A stretch of DNA of 64,000 nucleotides from Lobosporangium transversale (taxonomy: Eukaryota > Mortierellomycota > Mortierellomycetes > Mortierellales > Mortierellaceae). Under the pieces are notes generated by a model that had not been told where the DNA came from, did not search any database, and saw only the letters and a program-made list of their open reading frames with translations. Where the stretch lies: positions 744,001 through 808,000 of the forward strand of contig NW_019028991.1 of assembly GCF_002105155.1 (NCBI RefSeq). Reading direction: 5' to 3'. The position numbers and the translations under genes were made by a program. Shown here piece after piece: positions 46,410-57,592 of this stretch. Position 1 is the stretch's first letter. Every line of letters begins with the position of its first letter.

Positions 46410-46927
46410 CTTTCTTACATTCCTAATCCCAACTACACTAACTTAGGACGCTATTTCTTAGACCATTAGATTTGTTTGGCAAAAATGCTGAATTATTTTG
46501 AACTACTAAACCCATGTAAAAAAATGAATGGCAAAATCTCCATTATAAAAGTCTATAGTAAACCAATGAAACACTTAACGGCCACAATTCCATATTTTCT
46601 GAATGTATTGCAGCAGCCAATTAGCTTTCTTGTAATGGGAGAGAATAGCGATAGTAAGCGAAAAATAAGAATGCGGGGACCTGGCCTATGAAGCATTTTG
46701 TGATCTTTCGATTAAATCCAGGTGTTGGGGGAAAAGCAGAGAAAATAACTGGAAAAAAACAACTTTTCACCCCGGTGGTATTTTAAAGGAATGATCGTTC
46801 CTCAATTCATATAATTCCACATGACCGTCTTATCTACTCTGGCTTTGCAGCCGGGGTCAAAAACCGGATGACAGACGACAGCACTATCATTTCAAGACGT
46901 AAGGAGCTAAATATATATTGTCCAGCC

Positions 46928-47063
46928 CATTTGGTCAGTGATTCTTATATTTTTTGAATAGCCTTGAATGCCTCGTCGCGGGCGGTGAAATATCGAAATC
47001 AGCTACCAAAGCAATTCAACCATCATTTTTTGAATAGAAAATATAAGAATCACTGATTAAACG
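46928..47063 (+). mobile_element. MITE-like element, copy B (short interior)
   Basis: 136 bp. The ends catttggtcagtgattctta and aatataagaatcactgatta are inverted to each other and related to those of copy A. The interior is shorter but keeps the string ggcggtgaaatatcgaaatc and the segment near ttgaatagaaa. Confidence 0.78.
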
Positions 47064-47707
47064 AGTAGGAGCACATCTTCCTAATAGCTCCTCTCTCAAG
47101 ATAACCCAACATTAATACCCATTTTTTTATTTTATTGTTTTTTACTCAGAAAGACATCATCAGTGGAGTATAAAGTTGTTAGTTCGTTACTGGTATCGTC
47201 ATTATTAGTATATATTACTCTTTGCTGTACACCGTTGTTTCCATGTCAACATCCTCGATATCTTACTGCAAGAGAAAAGATAATATGTGTCTTCACCAAA
47301 AACGCCTTACTCGGCTCTAGCATCATGAAGCTCCAAGGGCTATTATAGATGACTAATGGACAAGGAGCGCACTGTCAACTCCGTTTGGTTACGAAAATCA
47401 CATTCGTTTTATCATCCGTACCCAAGGACCTGGTTTTTTCCTTCTTTGACTCGACGGGTAAAAATTCTATTGAAAGGATTATAGACATTACTAAGTAAAA
47501 ACATGTATGTAATTGACATGAGACTGATCTAGTTCAGGTCTCTGCACTTTATGTCAACAAAGAAGAACAATTTCCGATTCGATGGTGTTGGGATATATGG
47601 CTTCCGTATACATTTTTGTCACGCATGACATGGACTACGAAGAACTTTGCCAACCACAGTAGATTTCTATTAACTTAAATACGCCAATAGGAAGAAGCGG
47701 ACCCTTA
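47064..47707. other. Region between MITE copies B and C
   Basis: About 640 bp with no supported gene, RNA or repeat. Confidence 0.35.
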
Positions 47708-47846
47708 AATATATATTTTTTGAATAATCTTGATTGAATTGGGAGCCAATTATATTCCTTAGCACCAGTTCGTCACGGGGTGAAATGTCAAAATCAGCCA
47801 CCAAACCAATCGTTTTTTGAATAGAAAATATATCACTGACCAAACG
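47708..47846 (-). mobile_element. MITE-like element, copy C (one end lost)
   Basis: About 139 bp in the orientation opposite to copy A. It contains ggtgaaatgtcaaaatcagc and ends atatcactgaccaaacg. The other end lacks the outer TIR bases, so it is truncated. Confidence 0.72.
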
Positions 47847-48639
47847 AGTTAGAGGATATGTGTGCTACATTGCGCGGGTACTGGGTCAATGATCTCGATT
47901 TAGATTCTCGATCTATCGAAAAGCCTTCCTAGGCGTAAACCACCTCGTATAAATCTTTAAATAGTGGGTCTCATCTCATACACTTGTTCCACATTATCAG
48001 TACGGTGGTTTCATGTCTCCTCTTTTTGAAAGAAGGCCTTCTTTCCTCATATTCAGCACTTTATTTGAACTTCTTTAATCAGACAAACACCTCCATGCTG
48101 GTCACAGTGCTTGTCTCAAGACAGTAATAAATATATATTAACTAAAGGTGTCCACATTATATAATATTTTTAATAAAATTGAGAGACATTGCTAGGGGAA
48201 AAGTGATATTGGTTTATTTTAATACAGAGAAAAATTATAAGCTGAAATACTCCTGAAGACCTTGGGATCGATGTATAAAATGTATAAAAGCTCGACATCC
48301 GTAACTTTTTTTTCTTTCTTTTTTTTTCTTTTTCTTTTTTTTTTCTTTTTTTCTCATCAACATCCTCTACATCCCCTACATGCCCAACATTCTACTTTTC
48401 CTTTCATAAAAAAAAGTACATACACAACGATAACAATAACAGTTACCCTCTAGCCTCATCAATTCCTTCCTCGCTTTCCTCTTTCTTATTATAGTAAAAA
48501 AGAAAAAATACATCCAAGTAAGGAGCATAAAAAACAATGACGCTATATGATCAACCTTCTGCGAAGCAAGACCATTGATCCCCACAAATCATCCTCTCCG
48601 CCTTTTTGTTACTTGCTTGCTACAACGTCTTTAGACAAA
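47847..48639 (+). promoter_or_regulatory. Heme oxygenase upstream region
   Basis: About 790 bp. A TATA-like pair (tgtataaaatgtataaaagc, about 48,271-48,290) is followed by a strong C/T-rich tract (48,305-48,353) and then a leader of about 290 bp before the ATG. This is a typical fungal TATA plus pyrimidine-tract promoter. No other gene is seen. Confidence 0.45.
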
Positions 48640-49575
48640 ATGACTCTGCTCGCTGATTCCCTCTGGCAAAGCATCAAAGATGTCCACGGTAAGAGAAACC
48701 GTAGCAAATTTCTAAAGTAAGTCTCTCTCTTTTCTATCTTTTTTTCTTTCAATCTCCCTCCTAGTAAATAAGTTTTCTACAGTTACTAATGAGTTAAACG
48801 TTTTTGCAATTCGCAGTTGCCTCAGCGCCGGTAAAGTCAGTCAGGACGTGTATAGACGTTATCTCTTCTCCCTTTTCCATGTTTACGAGTAAGACCTATT
48901 TTACTTCGCTAGGACCACTTGCTAGAAATTGTAGGTTGCACAAGGACCATGTCATGTTCTTTCTGAAAACCTAATTTTATTTTATTTTATTCTATTAGCT
49001 CAATGGAAAAGGCTCTGGAAGATAACAAAGAGAACCCCCAGATTGCACTCATTTACTTCCCCTTGGAGCTCAGTCGTAAACAAGCCCTCATTAAGGACCT
49101 TGAATACTTTTATGGCCCACAATGGCGAGATATGATGCCTCCCATCACTCCTGCACAACAAGCTTACCGCTCCAGAATCGAGCACTGGGCTGCTTCCTCT
49201 CCAGAAGTCCTAATTGCTCATGCCTATGTTCGGTACCTAGGAGACCTATCCGGTGGTCAGATCATTCGAAATAATCTTCATCAACATGCCAACTTTTACT
49301 CAAATGATGATGATGCCGACAATCATAGAGGCCTTCAATTTTATGAGTTTGAACATATTCAAGACCAAAAAATGTTTAAAAACATGTTCCGTAAGCAACT
49401 GAACAACGTTCAAGTTCCCAAGGAGTTAGAGAAACAGATTGTGGAAGAGGCTAAAAGTGCAATGTTGCTGAATTACGAGCTATTTAAAGAATTCGATTCA
49501 GACGTTGACCCGGAGGGCAAGACAAGGGCGTCTGAGAAGCCAAATCAAATGATGGATATTGGGCCACGCATCTAA
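48640..49575 (+). CDS. Heme oxygenase
   Basis: Three exons (48640-48716, 48817-48888, 48999-49575) give 241 residues. It opens haem to biliverdin, iron and CO. Visible signatures are the proximal ligand segment SIKDVHGKR (His at about residue 16), GKVSQDVYRRYLFSLFHVY, IYFPLELSRKQALIKDLEYF and the family hallmark AHAYVRYLGDLSGGQ, whose glycine-rich helix lies over the haem. The C-terminus is short and acidic with no hydrophobic tail, so unlike animal HO-1 it does not look membrane anchored. An alternative donor after VHG would drop a segment at the end of exon 1, but the phase then fails. All key residues look intact. Confidence 0.93.
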
Positions 49576-50805
49576 GTTTATTGCGTTTTGGTCACTCCTT
49601 AGTACATATTGCATATAAAAATAAATAAATATTAAGGATTCGTCACCTCCCATCTCTATATTTTTGCATCCTATAGCAAACACATTGGTTGACTTGACTA
49701 AAAGGAGGAGGTGGTTGTCCTATAGAGCACAAATTCGATAACCTCAGAAATATTTAAAAATAAAAATAAAATGGGGATGTATTTGGTGATTTTGTAAGGC
49801 GGATTCATAATATTGAACAAATTCATAATGGCGAGAAGGGAAACACCTCCATGAGTTATCCTAAAGAGTGCTACACCAAAAACCTATTAAACCAGCCCGA
49901 ATAGACCTTCATTGGAAGGAAGTTTTTTTTTTTTTTTTTGTAAAACTAATCAATCTCACGGTATATGTGCGAGCTGTAAGGAGGAAGGTCGTCTACTGAG
50001 TGCAGGGTCACAGCCAGGTTTTATCGTCCACGAACACTTTTTTTGAATTCAACTCCATCTGGAGTTTTGGGTGCATACTAGAGCGATAAGGTTCAGTGGA
50101 TGCCGTAAGCATTCGATTGTAAGATGGTTTGAATATGAACATGTGGTATATTTCATCATGTTAAATAATGACGATGTTCTGCGAATCGGTGGCGTAAGAG
50201 AAGCCAAGTTTCATGTGCAATGCCAGTAATACATTTTTGTAAACCAAAGATTATCCGGTTAAAACTCAACACTCTGCTGCTTCTGTTCGGAAAGGCAACA
50301 GGTTATGTACAGCGCCCGGCCAATGACTTTCTGAGCAGCATATCATATTCAATAACGACTGGCAAGTGATTCTCAAATGGTTAATAAATCTTTTTAAAGC
50401 TACTTGCATGGCTCAATTCCACCATCAGAAAGTCAATGGCCAGGCTGTAATGCACAAAGAGTTATCTGATGATCTGTAAGGGTTTTAAAGTTAGTTGAGA
50501 CATTCACAGGCAGAAAATTAGGTAGAAGGATATAGGAGACGGAAATAAATAGAACCGGCACCCAAATATTCGTGTCCAATGTCGTATGCGCTTTACAAGG
50601 CGAGAAGACAGGTGACTCTTCTGTAGACTTGTACTTCGCAGACCTCCCTTGGTTCTCAGCCTGAGCAAGGCCAATTCTTGTAATGCTTTCCGCTCCAACT
50701 GCGTCGCGGTCAAAGTACACTTTACATACGGCAATATTTAGAGCGAGAGAAAGGAAAAAGCGGCGATAAAAAATAGAAAAGAGCGGAAAAAAGTGTAAAC
50801 GAGCG

Positions 50806-50845
<40 letters not shown>

Positions 50846-51365
50846 AAGGTTTAAGGCTCAAAGTGAATAGATGAAGAACGAAGCATGCAGGCAGACAAGG
50901 TTAATGGAAAGATAAGGAACAAGGGCCAGTGAAAACAACATCGATAAGGGAATGAGAAAGGAGCAAGACAATGCTTCCATTTAATATCATGAGCTGTTGA
51001 TGGGTAAACTTTGTAGGCTCATGTATTGATAGAGTTTGGCAGTGGATGCTAATTGAAAACAATAGCATTGAAGTACCCATTCCGTAATAGTTTCCTTCCG
51101 TATCATTTCTTGGCTACCGTCATCACATTTGCATGCACCACAATATATTTTGTTTTCGGTCTTTTATTTCGACCAGCAAATACACGTCGGAAAAAAAATT
51201 CTAAGACAATGCTGATTTTAAACCCATTTAAAATGACAAGTTTGTTCGTATTACGGACGAAGTTATACGAATGGCTTTTTTTTTTTTTTTTTCTTCTCTG
51301 CTATTTGTCTAATGACACCATTGTATATAATGACTTTGAGATTGCTTGTCTTTTTGGTTGATTGA
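49576..51365. other. Convergent intergenic region, no supported gene
   Basis: 1.8 kb between the 3' ends of the heme oxygenase and N-myristoyltransferase genes. Short open frames here are low complexity or cross the poly-T run. No RNA gene is seen. Confidence 0.4.
50810..50847. repeat. T(n)A(n) homopolymer junction
   Basis: About 29 T followed by 9 A in the intergenic region. Confidence 0.85.
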
Positions 51366-53226
51366 TTACAACATAACTAGTCCGACCTTCTTGCTTTCAA
51401 CTTCTCTACACCTCCAGTTGTAAAGATAAAAGTGTAAGTATCCATCGCCCGGGCCAAACTTCAAATCATCTATAAACAGCGAATTGTCCATCAGATTGAG
51501 AGCATTGAAGACATCGAAATCATTCTGGCGCGCTAAAATCAAAGCGTCCTGCATCAATCCAGTCAGACGGTCCTTGATCGCCTTGTCACGCGCAGCTTCG
51601 CGTTCACTCACATCTGCAATCTTACTTAATTCTTCATCCGGTATTTGCACAGCATAGTAGAAACAGTAAGCAGCATTTAACGTCGAGTGCGTCGTGTGAT
51701 TGATGACAGTCGATGGAAGTGAGTAGAACGAGAAGAAATCCGTAATCTCTTTTGTTTCCGGATCCTAGAGCAGCCATTTTCAGAACATAAATAAGTTTGG
51801 GCAGAAGAACGCCAATGCATTTTTTGTTTTTGTTTATGCTTTGTCTGTTTGTTTGTTTGAATCATTGAGCAACTGTGCATTACCTCAACAACATAACCCC
51901 AGACGACTCCAGGACGAGTGATAAGCCAATGACGGACGTCTTCCTCTCCAAAATGAGGTGCCAAATTGAAATGAGACATGTATTTGTTCATTAATGTCGA
52001 TACTGCTTTAACATCCTTTTCTTCCATAGGTCTCAATCCAGGTGTATTCGTCTGAGTCTGCATTTTGTACAGTTTGATCAGGCGAGCCATTGTCATGTTA
52101 CGTCCTAACTGTGAAAACCCAGTCTCGACCAGCTTCTTGGGGTTAAGTGATCGGTGGAAATAACGACATGTGGCCATCGGCTTTGGAAGAACGACTCCTG
52201 CAGTATAAACAGCTTGGAAAATGCCCTCCAAATGTGTCCTACGTGTCACTTCCTTGATCAATACAGGAGCTAAACGCTTGCTGCGGAGCTTCTTGTGGAT
52301 ACACAAAAAGTTGATCTCGACCATGCGCTTAACACTTTTTTTTTTTTTTTTTTTTTTTTTTTTGGTAGAGACAAAGATAGGTTGATAAAAAAAGAGGTCA
52401 ATATAATGTAATACAGAGATGATCGTATAAAAAGAAAATAAGAACAACCTCCTTACTTGTTATGAACACGGACATCCTGAGGGATTCCACTGATAAAGGC
52501 AACAAGCTTTTTGTTTGAGGCTACACGAACACCAATATGCCACGACTTCTTCCATCCTGGAGGCAACAGAGCCCACTTCAAGAACTCTGCCGAGTAGTCA
52601 AATCGGAACATGGCATCATCATCTTCCACATAGTTGAGTGTCAAAAGCTCATATAGCTCCTTGATCTCCTTATCATCTTCTACATTGACTAATGACCACT
52701 CAAACTCCTTCGGCAAAGGATAAGGAGTAGCACGAACTTGATCCAGTGGGACATCTGGCTCGATTGCTCCATCCTCGTCAACAACCTCATCTATTGCAAA
52801 ATAAGAAAGATAAATCAAGGAAGAAGACATGAGGCTTGAGATATTTAACCCCAAATAGACAGTTGATTCGATCGGATATCGTCCCAACAACAACATAATA
52901 ACAATAAGACGCTACGAATTTCACCTCTTTTCTTCAAATCTATTAGACATGATTTAATCTCAGTACCAAACCATACCATGCTTCACAACAGGCTGCGTCT
53001 TCCAGAACTTGTGCTCCTCCATTGACTTTGGCTCTTTTCCATTGGCAGAGCCACTATTAAGAGCCATCTGATGAAGTAAGGCACGCAATTTCTCCTGGAC
53101 ATCAGCAGGTGCATTCATCAACTCCTGTTCAAATCGAGCAGCCGACGACGCCGTCTTGTCCTCTTGATTAGTATTGCGGGCTACATTCTTGCCCTTTTCT
53201 TTGCTGGTGTTTCTTGTTCCTGACAT
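51366..53226 (-). CDS. NMT1: Glycylpeptide N-tetradecanoyltransferase (N-myristoyltransferase)
   Basis: Four exons (53226-52977, 52790-52457, 52334-51884, 51764-51366) give 477 residues. The enzyme moves myristate from myristoyl-CoA to N-terminal glycines of proteins in the cytosol. Clear family blocks are [85 protein letters not shown] and the C-terminal [14 protein letters not shown]. The terminal residues GLVML act in catalysis through the free carboxylate and match the family exactly. Intron 2 has a long poly-A/T run just before its acceptor, where AAAAAG|TGTTAAG is the only site that keeps the frame. It lies 142 bp from the next gene on the same strand. Confidence 0.95.
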
Positions 53227-53368
53227 GACTGACAGACTTGTTGAAGAAAAAAAACTGAAAGATGTGAAAATAGAAAGAAAAACGTGTCCAACCCCCGTTC
53301 TTTACGCCTTGGATTATCACATGATCACTAAAGTTTGCTTTATTTATATAGAGATATTTTTTATTAAC

Positions 53369-54406
53369 TTAATCACTTTTCTTGCCCTGACTGATCTTGC
53401 GCCACTGCTGGAATTGTTCCCATTCCCACCGATATACATGATCCATTTGTTCTCGATCGACAATATGAGCCCAGCGTCCAAGCGGATTATCCAACATCCA
53501 GTCCTGCATGCCTTTCGATCGCAAAAACTTTTGAGTGAAAAAGTAGTATCCTACTCCAATTAAAGTTCCACAAATCGATCCTGCCACTACTTGCTGCCAG
53601 GTATGATAGTATAAGTGAACACTTGAAAGTGAAAGTTTTAAGATGTGTTTCAAAGAGAAAAAAAATATCATCAGTTGTTCCGCTTTGTTAGAAGTAGGCA
53701 TTTTATTTTTTTTTTACTTTGTAGCTTGAAAGAATATCCTTACCGAGAGTAGACCACTAATAAGGACCAAAGGGTGACAACCGCTGATATGAAGTGCGGA
53801 CTGACGATTCCAGATGAGGCACCGCTAACATTAAAGACATAGTATACATTGGATATCCAAGGATAATTAGGAAAAAAACAAAAAAAAGAGAGAGAATAGC
53901 TAGGATCTCTTTTATGACCTTTGGAAAATCACTTCCTTTTCTTGCTTACTTTCGATACACCAAAAGGATCATGTAGGCTGCAAAATATGCCATGAATTGC
54001 GAGTGACTTGAAGGCATACCATAGCCATCACCCAGATATTCTAATATTATTTATTTTTCCCAGTATCATTGGTTAGTGTTTGGTAAAATGTTAAATTCTT
54101 TCATCATCCTTTAAATATTAGTAATCTTATACCTGTCGGTCTTGCTTGCTTAACCAAGCGTTTAAGTACAAAATTGATGCCTTCATTCAAGAGTTGACCT
54201 GCAAACATCGTGACCACTGTAAGGTCTCTTGTGGTTAATACAACGGCGATATAACCACAGATAATCGCCAGCGGTGAAAGTGTAAGGTGAGCAAAAATCT
54301 TTGAATAGATATCATCACCACTGAATTGAACGTGAGTTAAAGAGAGTGATGTGAGAGTGTGATGAGGAGGGATCTTGGCCCTTTTGGCAATAACTTCTTC
54401 ATGCAT
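53369..54406 (-). CDS. CAX4: Dolichyldiphosphatase (DOLPP1/Cax4-type PAP2 enzyme)
   Basis: Four exons (54406-54133, 54040-53950, 53824-53744, 53621-53369) give 232 residues. It hydrolyses dolichyl pyrophosphate in the ER lumen so that dolichol can be reused for N-glycosylation. PAP2 phosphatase motifs are visible: VKQARPTEYL (the K-x6-R-P segment), YGMPSSHSQFM (PSSH) and RVHLYYHTWQQVVAG (R-x5-H). These are spread over membrane helices such as LTLSPLAIICGYIAVVLTT and AVVTLWSLLVVYS. GDGYGMPSSHSQF and YHTWQQV are closer to dolichyldiphosphatases than to lipid phosphate phosphatases. The C-terminal tail WAHIVDREQMDHVYRWEWEQ is also typical. No residue is missing. Confidence 0.92.
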
Positions 54407-54598
54407 AGCGGAAAGGTAAAAAAACTTTTATAAACAATGGATGGCATTAATTCAAGAGATTGTGAATGACATGAGAACAAGGAAAAATAATAACCGTTGC
54501 TCTCTTTATTTATCTGAAATGTATATGATGCAAATGTGACGGTGGGAATTGTTAATTGACCACAGAAATTTAATCTAATCTAAAATGAAAATGAAGTT

Positions 54599-55784
54599 CT
54601 AAAGTTGTCGATCCTTTGCCAGAACCTGTTGAGCAATTGCTGGCTGGATCTCATTTGCTTCCATCAAACGCCAGTTAGGCGACTGTTGCTGTCGTAGCCA
54701 GTTAAAATCCTTAACCCTGTCATAGTAATTCTTGGTAGGATTCAGATTGGCAGCCTGTACATTTTTTAAAAATATAAAATATTAGGAACGTCAACACAAG
54801 CGAGACCAAACAATGCCTTTTTTTTTTTTTTTTTTTGACAATACCTCAAATAATCTTTTAAGCTCATCCACGGGTAGGATTTGCCCATACGGCGCAAACC
54901 GCATATCGTTGCAGTCCTCGATAATCGGTTCACTTGTCACATGAAGGTAAATATCCATGTTTTTGGACGTGTGCATACGAGACTAGATGGTAGTGCGTTT
55001 ACCTTTTAGATATTGCTTCAAGGCAAAGAAACAGCGTTCAAAGTTTTCTCTCTTCTCCTTTTACCTGATGACAAGCACCTATCAATGTGCATCCTTCACA
55101 ATCATGCAACAAAATACTTCCGGAAACCGGAGGAATGACCAAGACACAGCGCTTCAGGTTTTTAATGTGGATCGCGCCCAAAGGGATGTTGTGGACCAGA
55201 TTGACTGTGCAATCCGTCAGATTTGTTAATGCAACATCCTTCGCAACTGTAGTCGTTCCCCTTTCTACTCCATCCTTGGACGAATCGTCGGACATAGGAA
55301 GTGATCCAATAAACAAATGTTCGCCTGTCCGATCCTCAAACTTCATAAACAAGCTCTGGTCAACCAATGAGGAAGATCTGGGGGTTTCCGTTGCCTTTGG
55401 CAAAGAGGCTGGCGAAGATGAAGCCGCAGTTACTGTTGTTGTTGATGAAGAAGCCTTTCTTGACTTGAATGAAAACTTTGGTTTGGGAACGAGTGTTGTG
55501 CGCAATTGGTTCAGTCGCTCTGACAAGGATTTGATTGCCTAGATTGCTCAAGGTCAGTAAATGTCTCCAATCGCCTTTATATACGTTACTCAAACTACTG
55601 TTGAGGTTAACTTTTAATAAAGATACATACCTCCATACACACCCTGGCATCGTATGGTGGTAGGACACTGATTTTTTCTGTCACCGTCTTTTCAAGGATA
55701 TGGATTCGTTGGACAAGATTATCAATAGCCACTTGCATATCAGCCTTTGGGACTTGGTCTAGTCTTGTAAGGCTTTCTTCAATA

Positions 55785-55841
<57 letters not shown>

Positions 55842-55960
55842 AGGTTAGAATAGCTTGATATGATCTTGGTAACAACGTCAAGAACGTGGAATGATCACCA
55901 GGATTTACTTTGTTTTTCAGCATCAAATGTAGTGCGAAAGTCCTTTGCCGTGTCTGCCAT
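54599..55960 (-). CDS. Tubulin-binding cofactor C (TBCC)
   Basis: Five exons (55960-55909, 55785-55631, 55538-55065, 54982-54845, 54754-54599) give 324 residues. Cofactor C completes the tubulin-folding complex and triggers GTP hydrolysis by beta-tubulin. The N-terminal helical part has QRIHILEKTVTEKISVLPPY-DAR, the LPxYD(L/A)R end of the spectrin-like domain. The middle has PKPKFSFKSRK. The beta-helical TBCC domain follows: GAIHIKNLKRCVLVIPPVSG, HDCEGCTLIGACHQ, then SRMHTSKNMDIYLHVTSEPI and IEDCNDMRFAPY. The arginine in the LRxH/SRMH turn, needed for GAP activity in the family, is present. The tail (DFNWLRQQQSPNW) is also characteristic. Its start lies 129 bp from the divergent methyltransferase gene. 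Confidence 0.93.
55787..55839. repeat. T(n)A(n) homopolymer junction inside an intron
   Basis: About 19 T followed by about 34 A, directly next to the acceptor of exon 2 of the cofactor C gene (on the minus strand the acceptor AG follows the A-run complement). Confidence 0.85.
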
Positions 55961-56089
55961 GAGTCAATGAGTGAGTTAATGGAGAAATTAGATGTGTCTT
56001 ATTAAAGTTGTAAAGTTGAACCGTGGACAGACATAGAAATAAGCCGGCTTTTTTTTTTTTTTTTTTTTTTTTTTCTTAGCTTGCCTTCG
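55961..56089. promoter_or_regulatory. Compact divergent promoter (TBCC / METTL23-like)
   Basis: 129 bp separate two divergent start codons. A T-tract of about 25 bases (56,050-56,074) takes up much of it and probably keeps nucleosomes away for both genes. Inferred from layout. Confidence 0.45.
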
Positions 56090-57592
56090 ATGACAACTCA
56101 TGGCCCTTCAAATCAGCTCAAAGCTTGCAAACAATTTCATTATGACACTAAAAGAGGATCTTTTTCCATCAATGTGACCGAGGCAAGTTGTCATTTCTCC
56201 CTTTCTCCCTTAAAATAAACGATTCATCTGTAATCAACTAAACATTTTTTTTTTTTTACTCAGTTGCTAGATCCGGATTTTGGTCTATATGTCTGGCCGT
56301 CTGCGCTCGTTCTTGCAGAATTCATTGCATATCGTCTGGATATCTTTAATAATTCTCGAACACAGCCTTTGATCATCCTGGAGATAGGTGCAGGAACTGC
56401 TCTGCCATCACTGTTACTTGCAAAAGCGACCGATCATACTTTTGTGATTGTGACAGACAGACCTGGAGAACCTCGTATCTTGGAAAACATTCGTGAAGCA
56501 TTCATCGACAATGGTATTAAAACATTCTATCCCAAAGACCCCACATCTCGCGTCATGGTTCGAGGACTTGGTTGGGGCGATTTTTCGCAGGCAGCGAGTG
56601 GACATGAGGATGATGGCGGGCTATTGCGGTTGCTGGAAGACCTTGAAACCCGCCACATTGATGTGATTCTCGGTAGCGACCTCTTTTATGATCCTTCAGG
56701 TAATGAAAAAGGAAACAAAAGAATCATCCACCTACCTGCTAATCAAAGTAACGGTTTCATGTCATCTATTAACTACACTTTTATTTTTTTATTTTTTTAT
56801 TTTTTGCTACTACGTCTTAAAACTCATGTAGATTTTGACTCACTGATGGCGACAGTGTCCTATATCATCAATCGACGTAATCCAGAGTGTATATTTTTAA
56901 CAACATATCAGGACAGAAGCGCCAAACGAAATATCGATCCTTTGCTTCAGAAATGGGGGCTAGAGGGACGGATCATTCCATGGCAAGATTTTGAGCTTGA
57001 TATGATTAAATTCCTTGCTGAGAATGAATCAGGAGAAGACGAATCAGAGGAGTGTTCATCTTCACCTTCACCTTCATCTTCACCTTCACCTTCACCGTCA
57101 TCATTACCATCAGCAGAGAAGCTGATTCGCTGCTATGCGGAAGCAGAAGCGGAAGTAGAAGGAATATCAGGTGATAGAAAAAGTAGTTATCAACAGCCTG
57201 TGTGCCTTAAGCAACAACAAACATATGCAGTTAGTGTTATGGACAAGAGTGAGGATGCCAAATGGCTTCGTTTAGCCAAAGAAGAGGTTGAACGCGCTTT
57301 GAGTGATACAGGGTCACATGGATGTACCCAAAAAAGGCTCCCATTGGTAGATTATTCCTCAGAGACCAGTTCTGAGGATGACGTAGGCACTGAGGATGAA
57401 GATGGTACAAAGAGCAGAAAGGAGGATTCTATATTTCAGTCCTCTAATAGAGAGGGAAAGCTACAAATGCGTACGCAAAAAGGCTACAGACTTGGGGATT
57501 ATGGAGCGATTAGCAGCGTACATCTTCTCTGGATCTGTAAGCAAGGCTATGGTGATCGTTTTGAGCTGTGGACAAGGAAATCTATGAAGTAG
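56090..57592 (+). CDS. METTL23-like protein methyltransferase with long acidic insert
   Basis: Three exons (56090-56182, 56264-56699, 56832-57592) give 429 residues. The first intron uses a GC donor (GAG|GCAAGT), which is needed to reach the typical start (KQFHYDTKRGSFSINVTE). Family blocks are LLDPDFGLYVWPSALVLAEF, the SAM-binding LEIGAGTALPSLLLA, WGDF, VILGSDLFYDPS and the C-terminal part FLTTYQDRSAKRNIDPLLQK. METTL23 methylates histone H3 and other proteins. Here an acidic Ser/Pro-rich insert of about 150 residues, absent from animal METTL23, separates the core from a terminal block ending SVHLLWICKQGYGDRFELW. Intron 2 (132 nt) has no stop in frame, so a retained form would still be translatable. 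Confidence 0.82.
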
